Below are positions 55,363-64,000 of a stretch of 64,000 bases of DNA, piece after piece. Positions within the stretch are counted from its first letter, which is position 1; every line of letters begins with the position of its first letter. Source of the DNA: Prunella strophiata (lineage: Eukaryota; Chordata; Aves; Passeriformes; Prunellidae); NCBI GenBank assembly GCA_036583965.1, contig JAZBQD010000034.1, positions 13,456,040 to 13,520,039 on the forward strand, given 5' to 3'. The translations under genes were made by a program, and so were the position numbers. The notes below the pieces were generated by a model. The model ran no database searches. It had not been told where the DNA came from and was given only the letters and a program-made list of their open reading frames with translations.

Positions 55363-55395
55363 GTGTGTGTGCTCTGCAGATACCTGCACACACAC
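55363..55395. repeat. GT/AC inverted repeat
   Basis: gtgtgtgtgc (55363-55372) and gcacacacac (55386-55395) are exact complements around a 13-base loop. Confidence 0.85.
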
Positions 55396-57249
55396 GTGCT
55401 GTGGAATTTATACCCATAAATACACCAGACCCAGCTTGGAAATGGCAAAATCACAATGATATTCATTCAGCCAGTGCTACATTTCTGTTTGGTGATGGTG
55501 TTCTCCAGGTCTCTCAAAAAAATGTCTAAATATTGTGTTTTCTTGGGATTCAACACTTAAAAATCTGTCAGATTCTAATTTTTACTGGTCTGTATGTGAT
55601 TGTAGCATGACAGGGGCTGTGTTACAGGAGATGGGAAGCTGAGCCATTTGAGCTTATTCTGAGGGTGTGATTTGGGGTTGGTAGCATCTATAACAAGTGT
55701 CCAGTGCTATACTTTATCTTCTAATATTTTAACCCCTACTGCCAAAATGTCACTTGCTTCTGAGCTGTCCAACAAGGAGCACTACCTTTGCCATGTCACT
55801 ATCCCTCCCCTTCAACCTAATCAGATCTTGCTAAATAAACCATTAGAAAAATGACTTTAAGATTCCAGTCATACCCATCTCCTCATCTGGTTTCAGTAAT
55901 GCCATCTAGGTTAAATTTATGCTCAATGTAATAAATCCAGAGAGTTTCCTTCCGTGATTAATTCTCTGCCTGATATTTTGATTTGGTGTTAATTCTGTGC
56001 TCCTCTTTTCATCCTGCTGTTTTGTCATGGGGGTTGACCACAGGGCCAGTAGTGAACAAGCCTCTGCCCTGGAGCTGCCCATGGGGGTGGCTGCCAGCTC
56101 CTGTGCCCTGCTCAGCTGTGCCAGCCCTGGCATCACTGTCCTTCCCAAACAACACCAGGTCAGGGATCCCACCACTACAGATGCAATTTCTTCTCCCTTT
56201 CCAATACTTGAAGTGTTGCCCCCAAGAAGGAACTTCCAGTCTATTCTCTCCTCTGTTCATTCCCTGCACAGGCATATTTCAATTCAGATTTTTAAATAGG
56301 CACCTCTTCACAGAAAGACAGAAATCATGTAACAAAGGCTCCCAGCAACACTGGTACCTCTCAGACCCAAACACACACAGGCACAGTGGGTTTATCTCTG
56401 TGCAATGGTGCATGAGAAATATTTATCTGCTCAAATGGAGAGATACAGCTGAAAACCAAAAGATATAAAAAAGGCAGCACTTCTAACACCCAGTGAGATA
56501 ACAACAGTGTCATTCATGCTCACAGATATATTGGAAGGATTTGAAAAAAATCCCACCATTTGTCTCTTCTTCTGACAAACAGGATGCTCATCATCAGTTG
56601 CAGCTGTGGGTAGTGCCATGACTGTGGACCTACCATGTGCAGAGGGCCACTTACCCCAATGTGGTATTGCACCTTCAGAGTGAAAACAGCTTCTCTCTAT
56701 TTCTTGCTGTAGGGCACAGTCAGCTGCAAAAATCTTAATTATTCCATATTGGTCACCTTGGTGATAATTTCCAGAAAGTTTTTTAAAAAAAGCACTTCTG
56801 TACTTTCTGAGCATTAACCTCCACATACATAAAGATACACTACAGATCTTTCTAGCCATGTCTCCAGCCATGAATCCAATATTAACTGAAGGTCCAAGCA
56901 ATCTCTGTTTTAAATCCCCCTTTTTTAACACTGACCTTAGCAGTCACTAGGCCAATGTGCAGTCTGACATCTCACACTATGCATCATTGTAGCAAAACAG
57001 GATGGGACAAGTCAGTTCCCCTCCATCTGGGATTCATGAAGGCAGATGAATGGACCACTGCTGTTTAGTAATTTCTGGGTAAAACTTTGTTATAAATCTT
57101 CCAGAGCAACGAGGGGAGAACAGCTTTCAGACAGGGATCTCCACATCTCTGCAGCCTTAGCAGCACTTAGCATCATGTGAGGTGGGATAATAGACATATT
57201 TTAAAATGATCCCAGACCATGGGCTTCAGGAAATATCTTTTCCCCAGGA

Positions 57250-57537
57250 AATCATAGAATCATTGAATGGTTTGGGCTAGAAGGGTCCTTAAAGCTCATG
57301 CAGTTCCAACCCCCCCTGCCATGAGCAGGGACATCTTCCCCTATCCCAGGCTGCTCCAAGCCCTGCCCAGCCTGGCCTTGGACACTTCCAGGGATGGGGC
57401 AACCACAGCTTCTCTGGGCACCTGTGCCAGGGCCTCCCCACCCTCACAGGGAAGAATTTCTTCTCCATATCTAACTTAATTCTCTCCTCTGTCACTTTGA
57501 AGCCATTTCCCCTTGTCCTGTCACTGCATGTCCTTGT
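57250..57537 (-). mobile_element. CR1 LINE 3' fragment, ending in an A-run
   Basis: Antisense CR1: atcatagaatcattgaatgg, ttgggctagaagggtcc, ccccctgccatgagcagg, acacttccagggatgg, cacagcttctctgggcacc, gaagaatttcttctcc, ccatttccccttgtcctgtc and ccttgta. The A-run after it (57538-57562) sits where the CR1 antisense consensus has a short GTAAAAAG. CR1-like similarity beyond the A-run is unclear. Confidence 0.88.
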
Positions 57538-57562
57538 AAAAAAAAAAAAAAAAAAAAAAAAA
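57538..57562. repeat. Poly-A run (25 A)
   Basis: Uninterrupted run at the inner edge of the antisense CR1 at 57250-57537. Confidence 0.95.
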
Positions 57563-60500
57563 TTGCAGTGATGGTTCTCTGGTGGTGCTGAGATCCTGGT
57601 GGGGTCTCATTTCCCCCTCCCAGTGCCAGCCCACAGCCCTGAGCTGGCCCAGAGTGTTCATAGATCATCCAGATAGTTCTGACACCAAACCCAAGGTGAG
57701 TTCAGTCCCACACCAGAGCCACACATAATATATGGTGCATCACACTTTGAAGGATAAAATCTTGATCCCCATTGGTTTTAACTAAACATACTGTGAGTGG
57801 GTCTCCTGCCTCATACTGAATTAGTTCTTGCAGGTCTGCTGCCAAAGCCTTTCTGTAATGAAACAAGGTTTAAAGTAACCAAATTAGTGTCTCCATCACT
57901 GGAAGGATTCACTGAAAATAGGAACATTTTTATGCACTCAATTTTGTCTCACTTAAGGCATGCTAGATAATTTTTATCAGATGATCAGCAGGCAGTAATA
58001 TTTTGATGCTCTGATGCTACTAAAATTAAGACATCACAAAAAGCACGCTGTACGATTTTTATCTTGAGAAAATCTAATGCAGTATGCCACTTCAAATTTT
58101 AGTTAAGTGGTCTTACATCATAAAGAACAGTTGGTATTTTGCTCTGCATAGCAGAAGCAATCTTCCAGGTACAACCTTCCCCAGCTGCACTTCACTCTCA
58201 CCTTTTTAAATATAGCGTTATAAGACAAATATTATTAGCACAAAGAGCTTTAAAATCTTGAAAGTTTAGACTCTTGAGGAATACAGCAGCCCCTAAAGAC
58301 ACTAAGCATCACCAGGACTAAAAGCAGAACAGACCTTCCTTGCTGTGTCAACAAGTATTTTAAATCCTTGTTGAAAAGCTGCACGATTACATTATGAGGG
58401 AAAGTATCTGAAGGAGTAAATACTCTCTGATTTCCCCTGATACAAGGGCACAATGCCTGTGAGTTGCTGAGACATTTCAAAATTACTTTGCAATTCAGGC
58501 AGGAGCTGATGAACAGCCCATGACATGTAATGAGGAAAAAAAATCACCAATTTGAGAGCTGGAAAACCTTCCGGTGGGAAAATGGTCTTTTCCTGTTATC
58601 TTACAAATGATCCCTCACAATGAGGGAGTTAAAGAAGATGGCCCAGGACACACATGCAGCTTGTAGCAGTGCCCTTCTGTTGCTGAGAGATTATCTATAG
58701 CAAGCAAAAAATATGAAAGTAACGATTCCCTGGACTCTAGGGAGGAACACTTCATCTCACTTTACTTGGAAAGAGAAATCTTCTCTTATTTCTTAGCTCA
58801 ATTATAGAGAGTGGTCAGAGACACAATGGTAAGAAGGACAGAGGGAAAGGAAGGGGAAGGGAAAGGTCACAGAGTTCATGGGATGAATCCATGTCTTGGT
58901 ACTAAAGAGTTCTTCCAGATGGGTATTTTGTCACAGACCTTCCTTCCTGCTCATAATGAGGGAAAATAAAGTTGTGACTGACCAGTTAATACTGCTGGGG
59001 CAGGGATACCATTACAGAAATAAAATCTGGTCCATCAAAAAAAAACCCCAAAAATACAACCTGATGGCCAACTAAAACCTAATACCTACTGGTATTGCTG
59101 TCAAAACCAGCTACTAGAGGTAAAAGGGAATGGAGATTTATGTTGTTAATCACTGCTAACTGCCCTTCACTCCTCTACAGTGGGGCAGCAATACTGCTCC
59201 TTGCAAAAGTCACATGGAAGCAGCTAACCTTACCTGAATCATCATTTTTTGTGTGTTAGCTGCCCTTAATATAAGAAAATTAAATTAAGTTAAATACAAA
59301 CATCTAACACAGCAGGATAAGAATCAATTTGGCTTTAAAACGATTACACAAACCTGGTATGAGCTTATATAAGCAAAACTGTTACCAAGTTCTGCACTTT
59401 TCCTTCTCAGCCCCATCCTTGTGAGCATTTGTGCCTCCCTACCCACTCACAGTCCCATAGTTGGGCCAGGGTGATGGATCCAGGTCCCTGAGGTCCCTGG
59501 GGTGCCCAGAGTACCAGGGACAGGCACAGACCTGCCCAGGAAACTTGGAAGCATTCATGCAAAGACATTTCTGGAGCCAAACATATGCAGCAAATTTTTC
59601 TTCCAAGGGTTATGGTCAATCAAGGAGTGAGGGGCTACCAGGAGCCCTTCTGCACTCACAGAAACATCTTGACATTAAACAGCCACAAGAAAATCCATAC
59701 AGATTTGAGAAATTATTTAAAGCTAACCAATGTTTTTAAAAGCAACTCTTTTTTGGTAGATAATTCACATACAATAAGTAAGATGGAATTTGTCAAACAA
59801 ATTGTGCACTCGACAGAAGCTGCTGAAGCTCCATAGGTTACCAAGCCGTTTTTAGGCTCCTAAGGATGCCTTATGAATATTTCTCTAAGCTGCCAGCTTT
59901 CCAAGCAGCTGTACTAGAGCATTGTCCCACTAGATGAGAGATGAAATTACACAGCGTGTTTAGATAATAAGGATTGGGATCATTTATATGAAACAAACAA
60001 GACAAATATTTAAACAAATAAACAGTCTGTGGCTTTATGAAAAGATGATGACTGCATAATGAATTCTTACCAGGCACTGCAAATTCCTGCATGGTTTGAG
60101 CCCATGTTTTCAGAACGTGACATTTTAAAAAAGAGGAGAAAAAATGCTGGGGGCAAGGCTGAGAAGTTTGTCTTTCATGATGTTGGTGCCTTGGCACTGC
60201 AAGCAGCCAAGATGACTTGATGGGCACTTGGGTAGGCTCCTACCCTGCTCCTCAGCATTGTCCAGGCACCAGCAGCCCACCAGAAGGGAAAGGCTGCCCA
60301 TATCCTGAGGAGCTCAGAGGCCACATGCTGAAACACACCCAGCATTACAGCTGGAATGTCTCCTCTCCCATCTTCCACTTTCTCATCCTCCTGAAATACT
60401 GAGATTAATGACTTTGCAAAGTCTGCCCAAGCACTCTCCTCTAAAAATTCCACTTGAAGACTCCCCTTTTCCTCAGCCACTTCCACATGACCCAGTCGTT

Positions 60501-62003
60501 GGGACAGTAAGCCCCATTTTGATCTGAAATTCTTCATATTAATAATGCCATATGTTACATTTGACAGTCTCTAACTGATTCTCTGACTTCTATGGGGCAA
60601 AAATTTCTGGCAGTGTTATCAGCTTTGCCTTTTTGATTAACTGCTCTGACTGGCAGTGAAATCCCCAGCAGAAGTGGATGCTCCTGGGGGAATTTTTCAA
60701 AGGTTAGATCCTCTCATGCTGATGCAACGTTTTTGTCATTATTCCAGAAGACAGATTAATCACTAAGGCCTATATCCTCATCACAGCAGGGGAAAAAAAA
60801 GTCAGTCAGGTGCTTAAAAAAGGTTCAAGCTTCACAAATTTAGTCCCTGGTAATCAAGCACTGGAAGAGGGGGAACAGCAAAGGGGGGAAATGATACAAA
60901 GGAACAGACAGACATTCATTACAAGACCAAAGAGAATGAAGCAATATGGCATCAGGAATGGAAAACCTCACTGGTGAGAGACAGGAGACCATTCTTTTTC
61001 TTAAGAAGGAAGTAGAGACTAGGACAGAGTACTGACCCTTGTGGAGTAAAAAGTCATAATTCACAGCTTTTGAGGACACTGAAACTGAAACCTAAGTCAC
61101 TCAGAGATGGGTTCTATATGTTATACTTCCAAACAGTTCCATAACTGCTCAAAACCACTGTACTGTATTCCTATTGCCAAGGAAAAACACATGGGTCAAG
61201 AAAAAAAATTCACACTGTCCAGTAACCTTGAATTTTCTCCATGTCTTCACTCCACACTCGAGGCTGAAATCTGTCACATGTAGTGAAACCTCATTGATTC
61301 AAACCTTAACATCCCTCAGATGGACAGGGAGGGATTAGGTATCTTGGAACAGATTCTCATTGCCAAACTTAGCTCTCCACCCTAGGTTATAGTGTCCACA
61401 AGGCCAGGAGGGGGAGTCCACCTCCTTCCTCCAGTTCCCACCCAGCTCTGGGTCATGCTCAAGGTCTGCTGTGCAGAGCAGCCCCAGCCTCCTTGGCTCT
61501 TTGAGGGCAGCCTGCTCCCCTAACAAGTTTATCTTTCATCACTGAATGATGCCAGCTCAGAAACTGTGTGAATGTGTATTTTGGCAGGTAAACTATATTT
61601 CCTTGTTGCTGAATCATGGTGGAGCTCATCTGCTCTAATCAGCTCCCAGATTGTTTACACCCCTGTGACAGAGTCCTGTTCATCATGAAGTCAATATCAG
61701 GTCTGATTATTATGGTCAAATGACTCAGCTCTTTAGGCAGGGGTCAGTCATTGGAAAACACTGATGTTACTTCAGGCTGGAATGTGAATTCCAGATGAAT
61801 GAGCAGAGCTGCTCCCATGGGGCTGGCAGGCTGCACTGCTTCAAGGCCCTGTACAATTCCTTAAATACCATTGCTTTATCCACCCCTATTCTCAGTTTTC
61901 TTGCATGACTCTTCATTCAAATTGCATTTGGCTGAAAAAACATATTCCAGTTCATGCACAAAAATGCTCAAGGCAGCATCTTGTCATAACATAAACTGCA
62001 GGA

Positions 62004-62107
62004 TCACTAAGGGTGGAAAAGACCTCCAGGATCATGAAGTCCAACCTTTGACCTAACACTCCAGTGTCCACTAAACCATACTGCAGTGTCCCATCTACTT
62101 GTTTTTT
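62004..62107 (-). mobile_element. CR1 LINE 3' fragment
   Basis: Antisense CR1: aggatcactaagggtggaaa, agacctccaggatcatg, aagtccaacctttgacc, taacactccagtgtcc, actaaaccatactgcagtgt. It runs straight into the purine tract at 62108. Confidence 0.8.
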
Positions 62108-62146
62108 GAAGAGAAGAAAGAGAAGAAAGAAAGAAAAAAAAGAAAG

Positions 62147-62177
<31 letters not shown>

Positions 62178-62375
62178 AGAAGAAAAAGAAAAAAGAAAGA
62201 AAGAAGAAAGAAAGAAAAGAAGAAAGAAAGAAAGAAAGAAAGAAAGATTGCAGACTAGAAAGAAGAAGAAAGAGCAGAAAGAAAGAAAGAAAGAAAGAAA
62301 AGAAAGAAAAAGAAAAGAAGAAAAAGAAAGAAAGGAGAAAGAAGAAGAAGAAAGAAGAAGAAAGAAAGAAAGAGA
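62108..62375. repeat. Polypurine (GAAA)n-rich tract
   Basis: 268 bases almost wholly A and G, mixing GAAA, GAA and GAAAA units. It is broken mainly near 62248-62256 and by single pyrimidines. Lys/Arg/Glu-rich or Phe/Ser-rich translations of it are artefacts. Confidence 0.96.
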
Positions 62376-64000
62376 TTCTCTTCAATGGCAGAGCTCAGAA
62401 TGGCATTGCTGAGGAAAGAAGGCTTTTGCACCATTCTCACATATATATGAAGACACAGAAGGGTAGTTGCCTTTTAAAGTAACTAAAATCACAAGAGAAA
62501 TGTTGGGACTTTGCTTAAATTCCAATCTTTTCATTCTATCACATAACAAAGCTGACATGATTTGTCTTCTTTCCAGACATTAAAGCAGTAGCTAGAAATT
62601 TAAACCAAATCATTCAGTACTTTTCAGATTAGTGTAAATCCTTTTCTATCATGCAGGACAGAAAAAGCTTAAAATTAATAAAAACAAATGGAAGGTTGTA
62701 CAAAGCTGCACTTAGAAAGTATATTTAGTGTTTAAAGGCCTGATACAGTCTCTATTGAAGTGTTCTTAATAACTTCATTAGATGTTGCATCAAACTCTTG
62801 GGCTACAGCAAGACTTGCAAAAATGGACACAAAAGAGCAGCTCAGCTGTCTCTGATGACTGCTCAGAACAGACTGCCTGGCATATTATGGGAAAGTGTAC
62901 ATTTTAGGGGAATTGATAAATCTTTTCAATTTATAGATTAGCTCCTAAAAAGAAGAATTTATCACATTCAATTGAAAATTAAAATCTTAGTACCTTTTCA
63001 TCTGAAGAAATGAGAAAATGCATTTGCTCTTTATTCTGCAAATCTCCTTATTTCAGAAGGCAGTCCTTTTTAAGTGCTGCTGTACATTTGTCATGGTGAA
63101 GGCATTTCTTTTTCAGCTTCCCAAGTATATGCTCTTCTTTCTCCTATTGTCCTGGGGATATTTTATACTGGGTACAAGGGGAAATGCATTTCCACTCTTC
63201 CCTGAGGAACTGAAGGTATTTTACTTCAATAGTTAATCCTTTCCCTTCCTAAAGCACACTTTGTCCCTGTACAGACTCTCACTCTAATATGCAGAATTTA
63301 GAGAGCAGAATCTGCCCATCACCATGGTGAGAAAATTTCAAGCCAAGAGTCACCCCATGTACAACGACACTTAGAGATTTAATAATAAAACACAACCAAG
63401 TATTCAGACTAACTTAATATTTATTTGCTTAAAAATGCTCAAGAGAAGATGTTGAATTTATTCTTGATATTCCCCCCATAGATAATAGCTCATGTAAACA
63501 TGGCATGAATAGTCAATGTTCAAGACTTAATATTCTGTCAGTTAGTTACATAAATCATGCAATATTACTGCTTTTCTTTCATGACATATGTAACTAAGCA
63601 ACAAATCATGAATTCAAACATTAAAATTATTACATTCAGCCCTTTTCACAGGGATAAGAGATGCAGAGATCTCAGTTCAGCAGGAAGTCGTGGGTCATGC
63701 TGTCCTGAAGACAGAGAATCAGAGAAAATTGTCAACTCAAAATCCAAATGATGCTGCCTGTTCTGGATTAGAATTTACATAATGAGCATTATTGTCCTAG
63801 CAAGGTTCAATTTCTCAGTTATTCAAAAAAAATTTATTCAAAACACCAAGAATAGGGTCCAGCCTGAATTTTGATGAAGATGCAGAAAGACCTACTTGAC
63901 CATGGCTGACACTCCTTGCTGGTTGTAAATTACCAGAACATCTAAAGAATTTGTAATAATTGCTGTAGTTAGTTGTGATCAGAATGGGATGTGGTAACAC

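Larger units (their letters stand above)
49374..64000. other. Intergenic, third part
   Basis: It contains CR1 fragments at 49543, 52190, 53182, 57250 and 62004 and the simple repeats listed separately. Open frames on opposite strands at 55983-56468 and 56431-56931 are the longest outside repeats, but I recognise neither. From 57563 to 62003 and from 62376 to 64000 I see no element at all. Confidence 0.7.

Noticed and set aside
55983..56931. 161-codon + strand frame and 166-codon - strand frame next to each other
   Set aside because: These are the longest frames outside repeats, but neither shows a family, a signal or a splice context. A protein search and RNA-seq would settle it; I treat them as chance.
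62095..62482. Lys/Glu-rich and Phe/Ser-rich open frames on both strands
   Set aside because: They are translations of the GAAA purine tract.

Overview
The window looks like a bird nuclear chromosome. It is AT-rich, with GT-AG introns and many 5'-truncated CR1 retrotransposon ends whose 3' tails are the avian ATTCTRTG type. I cannot name the species; a neoavian or passerine is a guess. It contains one recognisable protein gene, on the + strand: the 3' two-thirds of FSTL4 (follistatin-like 4, also called SPIG1).

FSTL4 (3437-28240). Nine coding exons splice cleanly with no frame break into about 544 residues: the end of immunoglobulin (Ig) domain 1, all of Ig domain 2, a linker and a long C-terminal propeller-like region, ending ...VVWVGEV-stop at 28240. 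Introns run from 0.6 to 6.1 kb. The upstream exons (signal peptide, Kazal/follistatin module, EF-hands, start of Ig1) lie before base 1. As recalled, human FSTL4 has about 842 residues, so roughly the first 300 are missing. Wording such as EDSARKT and [14 protein letters not shown] separates it from the paralogue FSTL5.

3' side (28241-64000). A probable 3' UTR of uncertain length comes first, then a gene desert of more than 30 kb. I found no other gene there. HSPA4, the neighbour on this side in human, is not reached. The desert holds CR1 fragments in both orientations, simple repeats and a striking locus at 39.3-41.4 kb. That locus has three (GATA)n arrays (80, about 500 and about 325 bp) and a roughly 410-bp sequence present twice at about 97-98% identity.

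Other points of interest: two overlapping inverted repeats built from AGGTCA nuclear-receptor half-sites in an FSTL4 intron (4531-4629); CpG-rich patches at the Ig2 exon and in the last coding exon; an 18-unit ATTCT repeat; a polypurine GAAA tract beside a CR1; and a 27-nt microexon. I see no operon, CRISPR array, defence system or functional mobile element. The long ORFs of the desert are repeat translations or chance.
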